Below, piece after piece: positions 36,601 to 48,600 of a stretch of DNA of 64,000 nt. Position 1 is the first letter of the stretch. Each line of letters begins with the position of its first letter. The notes under the pieces were generated by a model, which saw only the letters and a list, made by a program, of their open reading frames with translations, made no database searches and had not been told where the DNA came from. Where the stretch lies: assembly GCA_964017045.1 (NCBI GenBank), contig OZ024794.1, positions 31,848,315 through 31,912,314 on the forward strand. Reading direction: 5' to 3'. The stretch comes from Omphiscola glabra (taxonomy: Eukaryota; Mollusca; Gastropoda; Lymnaeidae). The position numbers were made by a program, and so were the translations under genes.

Positions 36601-39600
36601 CGAGAAGGAGTGAGGGAATGTGATAAAATCAAGATTGAGTGAGGGAATGTGTTAAAATCGAGAAGGAGTGAGGGAATGTGATAAAATCAAGATTGAGTGA
36701 GGGAATGTGTTAAAATCGAGAAGGAGTGAGGGAATGTGATAAAATCGAGATGGAGTGAGGGAATGTGATAAAATCGAGAAGGAGTGAGGGAATGTGTTAA
36801 AATCGAGAAGGAGTGAGGGAATGTGATAAAATCAAGATTGAGTGAGGGAATGTGTTAAAATCGAGAAGGAGTGAGGGAATGTGATAAAATCAAGATTGAG
36901 TGAGGGAATGTGTTAAAATCGAGAAGGAGTGAGGGAATGTGATAAAATCGAGATGGAGTGAGGGAATGTGATAAAATCGAGATGGAGTGAGGGAATATGT
37001 TAAAATTCAAGGAGGGGAGGGTCAGCACTGCAAAATGGTTAAAAATCCTTGTCTATAATGTTTCAAACTAGATGTAGGAAACAGTTAATACAAAACAAAT
37101 TAGGGCTCTTTATTCAATAGCATAAGAGCTCAGTAAAAATGATAAAAATGCTTCGTCTTTGTAGATAGAAAACCGTCCTACAAAAAATGTTTAAACATAA
37201 TTATATTATTATTTTTTTCTTTGAAAAGTACTGCATGCAGATACTTTTGAGTAAAAAATCGTGCAACAAATGCTGAGGGTTAATTCTCTATTATAAGTTT
37301 GGGTTCTAACTATACGCCACAAAGGATTTACAAAATATTTAGGAGAAATCATACTGACCAATCAGCACGCGTGTTCTCATCAGGGGCTGCCAGATCCAGT
37401 TCCGTTACCCATATGGGTAAGCCAGGTTGTGCCAGAAGGTCCAAACGGTGCTTTGGATAAATCAAAATAAGTGTTTCAGATTTAACTTTACTTTAAAGTC
37501 TATGCTAAAGTTTCTTTATAGCTTTTACACTAGGTAACAAAGTGTGTGCAAATTTGCGTTAAGATTGAAAGGAGACGGTCAATTTTTTTTCAAATAAAAA
37601 CTGGATGTGGAGACCTTCTTCCAAGGTCAAGACTCATTTTCCTTTTGGAACTACTTACTAGAACTTTAAAAAAAAACTTAAATATGTACTTTATTTAAAA
37701 CGGTGCACCCTTACACACATTGTCACGAATACAAATTTGTGAACATTTTCCCGCAAAAACTCTTACTATAGCGACCAGTTTTAAATAGTTGAATCAATAT
37801 ACCTGCTCTGAAAATCAACCAAATGATTAAAATGTAGGGAATATTGTCTAAGAAACGAAACAAAATATGTCCAAATGGGGAATTAAGGGATTCCGCTCAT
37901 TCCTCCTGTACTGCCCACGAAGTCCATCTCGTCAAGTGTCCCCGTGTAGTCCATCCCGTCAAATGCCGCCGATGAACACTATCCCGCCAAAGACATAACA
38001 GAAATACAACGCCGGAATAATTTACCTTCAAGAGAGTTGGGTCAGGAGCTTCGTAGTGATGGAAGTGACTCTGAACACCAACACCTCCGAGACCGACATT
38101 GGCCGCCTTGAATTGTTTGATCTGTTCCAAGTATGCCTGAGAGAATGAAGAGTTAAACAAACTAAAACATCAAATGTGTACAGAAAAAAAACCAACGCGT
38201 CACGAATAGTTATTCAAAAAGAAAATCTTTAGCTCTAACTTCTATGACTACACTGATTGCTCTGACAGCTCTGATTGCCCTTTTAGAACATGAGTTTGAT
38301 CAATGGATTGGATCAATGGGTTGGACCTACTTATTTTGTGTCTAAAGACTTTATTCAAGTCCAAACTTGAAAATAACAAACCTTTAAGGATGTTCATGTT
38401 AGTGTCCGTTCTCAACTTCCGTTACAACAGGTGTATGACTCGTGCCAATAGCTGTGGGAACCCTACCAATAGGTGTGTGACTTGTACCATTTGCAGTATG
38501 ACCCTTGTCAAGAGGTGTGTGTCGAGTGCTAATAGGTATGTGAGCAGAGCTAAACCCTCCCCTGAAACAGTCGCAACCACCGCAATATTTTCTATCTTAG
38601 CTCTTTTCAAAATCGGACTATACAAGGAGCCTTAAACAACATTACAAAAATGCGCCATATAAATGCCCACCACTAGGAGAGAGAACATTGTGTGCACTCT
38701 GATAGCCTTGATAAACTTAATGTCCGATATATCTTAGCTATTCCTATAAGCTGCACGTATGACGCACATGTGTTCGTCTTCATATTCTATGCTTTAAGGG
38801 CCCACGATCAATGAATTGATCATTCTGGCTCCTCATGTTCAGAGGGGTTCGCGATGTTAATGTGGGTGGTTTTGAAGGGGATAATTCACTGGTTGCAAGG
38901 GTAACTTAGTAATGGGTGTTATGAAAAGGGGGGGGGGGGTTGGAAGATAGGAGGCAATAAACGCAAATGTGTCAAGTGTAGTCGCCTCAACTGTTGCTTT
39001 TTGGAAGCTTGTGCCAGTCCCTTATTGTCTTTGGCAGGAATGAAGAGCTACTGTACTGAATTCTTGTTTTTAAAAATCGGAACTGCTTGTCGTGGCCTAT
39101 TCGCTGTCTAGGTGGGAGATTGACGAGTTTCTGTTTAATACTGGAGCAGTGGACCAGCCCATTTTTTTTATCTTGTACAACATGGAGAGCCTAGATAGTC
39201 GTCGTCGTTCTTCCAACGGTAACCAGCCCAGAGTTAGCAGCATGCTGCCAACACTAGAGGTGTTTCTGTAGCGGTTCAGGACAAAGCATGCTGCCCGTCG
39301 CTGGACCGCCTCCAACCTGTCGATGCTCTTCTGGGTAAATGGGTCCCAGACTGAAGATGCGTACTCTAAAAGCGGCCGGACAAAGGCTTTTATGGGCTTT
39401 TTCTTTCACGCTTGAGTTGCCGATCTTCAGATTTCGCCTTAGGAACCCCAGGGTCTAGTTTGCCCGGTTGCACACATTGTTAATGTGCTCGTCCCAGCAT
39501 ACCTCTCTTTGGACGGTAACACCTAGGTACTTTACGGAGGAAACTGGCTCTAGAATATGGCCATGCAATTTGTAAGGGTTTGTAGAGGGGATCTGTTTTT

Positions 39601-42600
39601 GGAGACTGACAGTTTCTGGCACTTGACGGGATGAAATTCCATGTCCCTGCTCATCTCCCACTCAGTTAACCGATGAAGGTCCTGTTGCAGCTGGTCCTGG
39701 TCAGAACTGTTTGTGATCGTCCTATACATCGCCGTGTCATCTGCGAACAGACTTGCTTTGGAGGTTAGCTTCTTGGGCAGGTCATTGATATATGCTAAGA
39801 ACAAGCAGGGAACTAGCACAGAGCCCTGGGGGACCCTGACTTAACACCGACAAAGGAGGAGGTTGTGCCATCTACCCCTACAGCCTGGCATCGGTCGCTG
39901 AGGAAGCTAGAGCTCCATGTATTGGTAGTTCCTTAGATCCCATAGCTCTGCAATTTGTGTAATAGAAAACTATGATTGACACGGTCAAATGCCTTTGAAA
40001 AGTCCAGCACAAGCACATCAGTTTGCTTGCTGTTCTCCAAATTGGTCGTCAATTCTTCAGCAAATTCAAGGAGTTGGGTCTCACATGATCTATTAACTCG
40101 TAAGCCATGCTTACAGTCATTGAATATATTGTAGTTTTCAAGACGATTCATGACCGCACTTACTATTATGTGCTCCAATAGTTTGCATACTACGCTGGTG
40201 AGAGATACCGGGCGGTAGTTGGCTGGGTCGTAATGCTCACCTTTTTTGTAGATTGGAATGACATGCGCTGTTCTCCAGTCTGTTGAAACGTTGCCTGTGA
40301 GTAACGACGATTGGAAGAGGATTGTCTGCAACGGAGCGATTTCATTGGCCAATTCTTTTAGCACTCGTGGTTTAATGTTGTCAGGACCACATGCCTTGTA
40401 GGGGTTAATGGTTTTAAGGAGTTCCAGCACACCCTGCTCTGAAATGTGGATATCTTCCATGACGGGGAAGGCTGTGCTCATCATGTTGGTCTTTAAAAGG
40501 AACTCAACCTCAGAGTACTCTTTTGCTGTCATCAAAGACCGACTGGAACTGTTGATTTAGAATAGGGGTGTCGGGAACCTATGGCTCGCGAGCCAGATGT
40601 GGCTCCATTGATGGCTGTAGCTGTCTCGCAGATCTACAGCTCAGCATCAGAAGCATTAGTGTTGAATTGCACAAAATGCACACATTTACTTGAATTTTTA
40701 GTTTTAAACATAATGTATGGCTCTCACATAATTATTTTTCAAAATATGTGGTGTCCATGGCTCTCTCAGACAAAAAGGTTCCCGACCCCTGATTTAGAAT
40801 GTCCGCCTTTGCTTTTGGTTCAGACGTCAAAAAGCCGTCCCATCTCGCAAAAGTAGTATGTAATGTCGGAATGGGGAAATATTTTGGTGGGTATTTCTGG
40901 CGGGTTTCTTGCGGGTCATCGCGAGTTGCTTAAGGGGTGATAATCAATTAATTACTTTTTAATAAATAATATACCTTGTTGTTGTACGATGATATTCATC
41001 GTGTTGTTTTAATTTTTATATTGATTGATTTTTTTAATTGATTGGTTCTCAAAATTATTGTAAATATAAATAATATAGATAACAAAGACGTGACGTATCG
41101 TGCATTTAATTTCCCTTGTTGTTTTAATTAGTTGAATTGTTTTTATAGAGTGGTTCTCATTATGTGGGGGTCCTTTTGTATTTTATTTTTAAAACGAGCG
41201 GTTCTAAAAGTATGAGGGTAATGTTTATTATAGTTGTATATTAATATTATTAACCCAATCTTAAGAACCAGGCGATAAACTTACATAAAAGCCATCATAC
41301 AACATTCCACCCATGTGACAAGTGACACCTAAACCAAGATAGAGAATCTGGCAATCAACTTAAATAACAACTATCATACTTCAATCCACACGTAAGGAGA
41401 ACTACTCAAAATGAGAAACAACCAAAATTACTACAACCCGCCCCTATGATTAGTGATCCTTTACCCAAGCTTGAGAGCCCCTCAAAATAAATAAAATATA
41501 ACCCAACAAGACCACTCATTAGGAGCCCCTTAAAATATACAATCCCTTATGACCACTGACTCTAAACCAAGCTTGAGTACATCTCAATTACTTTAAATAA
41601 CCTTATCATGTTACAAAACAAATATTTTATAAGAAGAAAACACCCATATGACCACAACACAATGAGAACCACTCATTAGAAAATGGACCATCATACGGGG
41701 AGAACAACTTAAAATATACAATTTTTAAAAAATACATGACACTAATTAGAAAATACACAACATGATTTTGAGAATCAATCAATATACAATTATCATGCAA
41801 CACAATACAGTATATCCAAAAAGAAGAAAAGACATCCACCCTTTTGACCACTGACCCTTAAACTACACAATATTATTCCAAACACTGATGCCGTACCAAC
41901 AGCAAATTTAGGAAACTCAACATTAAGTAAGCAGCGTTAAAAAAGTACACAAGTTTTCCTTCTCTTTCAACAAGACATTTGCTTGCAAATCAATGCGCTC
42001 CAACTGTAGTTCAACTGGCCAATAATCAAGTTTATAATCAAACGGATTCTGGAAACAAAAGAATGTCACTCTCAATTCTGTCAAGATCTGAAAATATCTC
42101 CCAAAATGTTTGATTGAGTCACAAATAACTTTTGTCGGAAAATCGAGGTTGATATTTTCGGCGATTGTAGTTGGGAAAATGAGAACAATTTATGCTTCAA
42201 ACAATGACAGCCTTCTTCGAAATAAGTTTCAAGTTCTCATCATTCACAAAATGTGGAGATGCAGTCCGTAGTAAAAAATACCAAAGGATCTCGCACTTTA
42301 AAAATTTATTTATAGCCCAAAAAGTAATACAGCTAGAAAGTTGATTATGGTTTCATTTTTTTCATTTAAAATGAGTTCTATAATATATGTTCATAATATA
42401 TGTTATTTAATATATATTCTATAATATATGTTCATAATATATGTTCTATAATATATGTTCTATAATATATGTTCTATAATATATGTTCATAATATATGTT
42501 CTGTAATATATGTTCTATAATATATGTTCTATAATATTTTAATAATTATTTTGAATAAAAAAATTTTAATCGAAGCACCTAATTCTAATAATAGAATTTA

Positions 42601-45600
42601 AATTGTGTCACATCTCGTGTTCCATACGTTTTATCAAGCAAATTAAGGTACGTTTTGGGCAAGATGAATTGATGTCATGGACCGGATCAGGCATGCGTGC
42701 TTTAGTTTGGTGAGCCCTGGGTTTGAAAATGGCAATACCATGACTTGGTAACTTACCAAAGTGTCCTTCCCGTTGACCAAGACGCTGTAGTCGTTGAGGA
42801 AAAGTCTCGGCGTTGGTTCAGCTGCGTGCACGGCCTGGAACATGTGGTACGTGTAGTGCTGGTCGCCAGTCTTGGACTCAAAGAATTGGCCGTGAAGAAG
42901 CTCGTTGTCGACATCCCAATGCGACAGTCTGCGAGGGATAGGGGGCGTATGAGTGAGATGGAGAGATAGAAAGAGAGAGAGAGAAAGAAAGAGAGAAAGA
43001 GAAAGATAGATAGAGAGAGAGAAAGAGAAAGACAAATAGAAAGAGAAAGATAGATAGACGGAGAGAGAGAGAGAGAGAGAGAGAGAAAGAAAAAGAGAAA
43101 TATAGATAGAGAGAGAGAAAGACAGAGAGAGTCAAGTTGTTGGTGACAACCTTTTTTTTTTACAAAAAATATTTTTTTTAAATTAATTTTTAATAGATTT
43201 TATGTTAAAACAAAAATTATTATTGTACATAATGATGGAAAAAAACCAAAAATCCCACAATGTGTGACATATTTTGCGCTATATTCATTATTGTCAAATT
43301 TGTATTTTAGATTTCTACGTAAACGAAGAGCTATAAACTATTTTTTATGTTGTTACTTAAAGGTAATAGAAGATGAAAAAAACTTTAAGGGAATTATGGG
43401 CTGTGAAGGAAATATTGACTCTATCTTCAATCTGACAAGAGAAACAGAGCACATTTAAACATTGTAACCATGATTAAAATTTAACTGAGGTAACTGTGTG
43501 CAACAAAAAACAAAACGTATTATCGTTATAATCTTATCTTTCAAAACTAATAAAATAATCATTTAAAAAATTTTTAAAAATGATAAATGTGAGGGAAAAA
43601 AAATCGTTGGAAATCCGAAACGATGCACGCAACAATTTCCTGGAAATGCTTTTTAATGATTTCGTCCCTCAAAATAAGGCTTTTTTTGTTTTTTGCACTG
43701 AAAAGAGACGTAACACATTTTAAAAAAAAAAACATTTAACGCAAACTTACTTCCCCTTAGTGATTCCAGTTATGTACTTGATGTGTTGGTCAACTGCATC
43801 TTTCAGGGCTTGACCAGTCAGTGGTGTTGCATAGCTTGGCTGGTTCCCGGGTACTGCCCAGAACATACAGTGACCGCGTACATGTAGTCTGTTGCCATGT
43901 ATATCAGAAAATAAAACTGCGTTGAGAACGCATTTAAAATCAAATTAAAGCAAGCATTTTAAAACGGCTTTCTAGGCATTAATTTCAGAAGAAATAGTGA
44001 CTGAACACACTGCGACATTTCATACCCATATCTTGGAATATACTGCAACATTTCCTACCCATATCTTCGAATATACTGAAACATTCCCTACCCATGATTC
44101 CTGAGTTCATCAGTTGCCGCCACTGCGACTGAAAAATCTGGATGCTCCTATGAATAACGGAAGTATGAGAACAGGATGAAATTTTTTAACAACAAGTTTT
44201 TAAAAGGAATTATCTATAAAATAATGTACATTAAGATGGTAAAACGTTAAAAATATTTTTGTATGGTTCACATATGGACTCACTCGTGTCCCTCTGTTGA
44301 ACGTCCACTTGTACTCCTGGATGGTGACCCAGTTAAACATGTGGTACAGGATGTTCTGAAACTGACGGTAATCAGGGTTCACGATGTAGTCAGCGGTCGC
44401 TTGTGTGCCGAAGGCGAACAGATGTTTGGTGTGGTCAATCTGGCCCATGTAAAACAAAAAAAATTAATTTGTTGCAACTTTTACCACAAGATAAGAAAGT
44501 GGAAAGTTTAGTTCCTGTCAGATTCAAATAGGAACTCTACTAGGACCAGAAGCCGGAGTGTGTTCGGAAAATAAAAGAATTGGGGGGGGGGGGGCGATTT
44601 ACAGCTAAGACAATATGAAGATCTAAGATTACTTTTGTCACATTAGGAAATGTCGTCAGCGGGCCGTCGCTCTATTGCTCGTTATATCCTCCCCAAAGCA
44701 TCCCCCCTTAAGCCTGAAAATCGGGCCGCGACGCGTCACGATGGAGATGTCCCTCTGCCATTACTAAGATTACTATTAAAAGAGACGAAATATTACTATT
44801 CAACGAAATGTAAGTCTATGACACTACACCATCAAAATAAGATTTTTTAAACATCTAGTCAACTTATATTTCACAATTGACGTCATCGCTGTACACGATT
44901 TAAAAAAAACTGAAAATAACGGAAAATAATGTATTTTATTATTTTTTGGCACATGATCATCTTACTGAACAAAGGGATTCAGCCCATGGAAGATTTGTAA
45001 AAAAATTCGTTTCTTTTCAAAAGATAAAATATTTTTTCTTCTTTTTCTATATACTAATGTCCCACGATCAATTTATTGATCATTATGGCTCCTATGAATG
45101 TAGATGGGATTTGCAATGTTTCTGTGCCTGGTGTTGATCAGGGTATTTCACTGTTTACAAGAGTAACTGTGTGAGGGTATCATGCACTGGGGGTTGGAAG
45201 GCCTGAGGCAATAGACGCAAATGAGCACTCGTGGTTTTATACTGTCAGGACCACATGGTTTTTATGGGTTAATGGTTTTGAGGAGGGCAAGCACCCCCTA
45301 TCCTGAAATCTGAATATCTTCCATGACGGGGTAGGCTGTGTTCATCATGTTGGTTTTTAGGTGGAACTCAGCCTCTGAGTACTCTCTGCCGTCACCAAAG
45401 ACCGACTGGAACTGCTGATTGAGTATATCAGCCTGTGTTTTTCGGTCAGATGTCAAATGACCGTCCCATCTCAGGGGGGAAGCTCCAACGTTTGCGGACT
45501 TTTTGTGCTTCATATTGCTCCAGAAGTGCTTGTTCTTGACACCATTGGTCGGAGTGTCTTTCTCTGTGAAAATATCGTTCAGGTAGTTCCAATACGATCT

Positions 45601-48600
45601 GCGCAGTAAGCGTTGGATGGTTCGGCGGGGTCTCAGTACCTCCTCTCTCAGTTCAACGGAGCAATTTTTCTTCAATCGCCTGTAATGGCGGTCTCTCCTG
45701 TGGATTAGCCCACGAATTTCAGCCGTGACCCATGGCTGATTTATCTTAGGTTTTGGTGGTCTTGTGTGGTATATTTTTCTTCACTGCATCAGTGATTGTT
45801 GATTTAAACTTCAGCCACAGTTCTTCTGTTGTCGCGGTTCCCTGGATCGCCTGCATGTCTAAGCTCAGTTCTGTTGTTACAGCTCTCAGGCAATCCCTGT
45901 CTGCCTTGGCATAAATTGGGATTTCTCGTATGACCTGCTTCTTTTTTAGTGTATTAACCTAAAATTCACAATATGGTATGCAGTGGTCTGAAATCCCGGG
46001 GATGAGATGTGGACAGTTGTCGAGGAGTAGGCCAAGAGTGATCCCCCCCCCCCTTCGTGGGTTCTTTAACCAACTGTTCCAGACCATGGTTGTTAATCAT
46101 CTCCATGAAGTCAGAGTGTAGGACAGGGTATGGTGACTTGGGCTTCAAGGCAGGAATCTGCCAGTTCCAACCAGGAAAGTTAAAATCCCCCCCCCCCCTA
46201 ATAAGGAGAAAAACGTTCATTGACTGTGTTGCTCTCTGAAGTGATAATTCGAGCCTCCTGAGGCTGGGTTGATCTGATGTGTTGGGTCTGTAATAGGCAC
46301 AAACATAAAGTGTGCGTCTACCCTTCAGTTTCACTTTCACACACAGGAGCTCGCAGTCATCAACATCTAGTTCTGGAGCAGCGTGTCAGTCCAGGTTGTG
46401 ATGGACAGCAACAAGTATTCATCCTCCTCTGTCTTTTCTGTCTCGCTGGAATAATTTATAATTATCCGGTACAACCTCTGCGTTGGCAATGAAGGGATTC
46501 AGCCATGTTTCTGTACCCAGTATGATGTCAGGTTTTAGGCTGTTGATCAGGTTTGCTATCTCGACTCTCTTCCCGCTTGCAGACTGAAAGTTCACGTTCA
46601 AAATGCGCTATGGTCTGTGTTTCCATTTGTCCTGCTGACTGCAGCGCATCGAAGTTGAACAATGTGGTGGCTGAAAACTTCGAATGTCCGTTGTTGTGGA
46701 GCATGAGGGATTCAGACAGAAATCTGGGAAGTTAGAGTTTGTCCCTGCACCATGGAGGTCAAACAAAGACTGGCTAGTCCGTCCACCGCAGACAGTACAG
46801 TACCACGGCACGCCAGAAACCTCAGCATGCTGGTTGTAATAAGTTGTGTCGATGCTTTGGCATTGACCATGGAACCATTGCCCACATTGTTCACAGGCAA
46901 CGCCTCTATCCTCCGACTGTACAGCAAGGTCACATGTTCCGCAGATCTTTGATGACAGGGATTTGGAACAAGATTGGACATGCAAGGCAGGACACCCGCA
47001 GCACTCGTAGCGACGTTCGGTCCAGGATTGGGTTCAGGAGAGTACGAATTTGCCAGGAGGATGCAGGCCAGATACAATAGTACCAGCCTTTGACGGCCCA
47101 AGGGCCTCTGCGTATAGCGATATCGGGATGCTCTATTTAAAATGTCTACAAACACACAGTGAGCAGTACCAGCAGTGCGGAAAACTGACTTCTTACTGAA
47201 GTCTAAATTGTCATATAAAGCGTCTATTTCTGGTTTCTTGGCATCACAGGTGAACAATTTATTTGCTAGAGCCGTTACCCAATGGTATATAATGTAATAT
47301 TGTATTTGAACATACCACAAGTCACTCCGGTGTGTATCAGTCTAAGAGAACACGCAGGAATAGAGCTATGCCAAGCTTTAAGTAAGACAGGAAGTGGTAA
47401 CAAACATGGCGCCAAAGATCAACAATGCAGTACAAACCCAGAAATCGCATATTTAGCTCAACATGTTGAAGAGGGTCACTTTTGGCGGTAAATTCGGATA
47501 GATCGCACCGCGTTTTTTTTACCACGGCCGCTATCTTGGTTGCCTGAACCCGAAATGTATCCCTAAATCTAACCTGAACCCTAAATCTATCCCTAAACCT
47601 AACCTGAACCCTAAATCTATCCCTAAACATAACATGAACGTTAAATCTATCCCTAAACCTAATGATGAGGTACAATCTATCTGAATTAGCCTTTTCGGTA
47701 ATTCCCTTGACCAGTAATGGTGACCTTTTAGTTTATAAATCACAGTTTGTTGAGATCTTGTTAGACTGATAAGTTATCGAGCCAAATGAAAGGAAAGCCC
47801 CCCCCCCCTGACTGGCTCGAGCCAACAATTTTTGTTTCGTTCAAATTTAAATGAACTATTTTGTGTTAAAATACAAGAACCTTTTTTACCCGGGCTGTGC
47901 CTATAAGACCGACGAGGACTTCTACTTAAGATGTGCATGAACTTATAGAAGTTTTTTTGTAAAAAAATTGACTTTTTTTGGTAAATAAAAATCCTCTGGT
48001 CTCACCGGATGTTGAACGATGACATACCTGCACTCTTAGGTCGTTGACATTAAAGTTTGAAGCTACGTTGAAACTGTGGATAAAAGTCAAGTCAAATCTG
48101 GTGTTATTGTATAAAAAAAATAATTTATACTTTTACTATTTAAAGAAAATGTTTCATTTTATGTCAACCCGTTTTTTTGTGTGTTAACCGCCATAGAACA
48201 TTGTTATGATTCGTTTAAAAAAAAAGGAAATATAGTTTTTATACAATCGCAATTGATTTAGAAAGACTATATATATAAATGGGTTAAGATTTTTATTTGA
48301 AAAAAAAATAATTATACTTTGAATTTTTAATGTGTTTGTTTTATGTTTAACATCCTGCACATTTAGAAATAACCTGGTCCACATTCTTTATCAAAGTAGA
48401 TAACACAAACTGCAGAGATATGGGATACACGGCTCTACCAAAATATGGATCTCTAACTTCTTCAGCGACCGGTGGCAGGCAGTAGTGCTAGATGGCACAA
48501 CCTCCTTCTTTCTTGGAGTTACAACAGGTGCCCCCCCCCTCCCCAAGGGCTCGGTGCTAGGACCCTGTTTGTTTCTAGCATATATCAATGATCTGCCCGA

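Larger units (their letters stand above)
38797..40866 (-). mobile_element. PHD-type LINE, copy 1 (RT half), interrupted by a MITE
   Basis: Minus-strand non-LTR element, 5'-truncated near 40866, with its 3' UTR at 38797-39000. A 229-bp hAT MITE splits it at 40563-40791. It carries the reverse transcriptase described at 39097-40535. Two other copies of the family lie at 45050-47320 (5' half) and 48405-49800 (RT and 3' end), all in introns of gene B. Confidence 0.85.
34351..48073 (-). other. Gene B GH10 catalytic domain (exons 5-13)
   Basis: Same landmarks as gene [27 protein letters not shown] (E338), [15 protein letters not shown] (E440) and [10 protein letters not shown]. The nucleophile strand reads PIWVTELD, closer to the usual GH10 form than PIFVTELD in gene A. 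No inactivating change was seen in the reading frame. Introns 5 and 9 inside the domain contain LINE and hAT remains. Confidence 0.85.
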
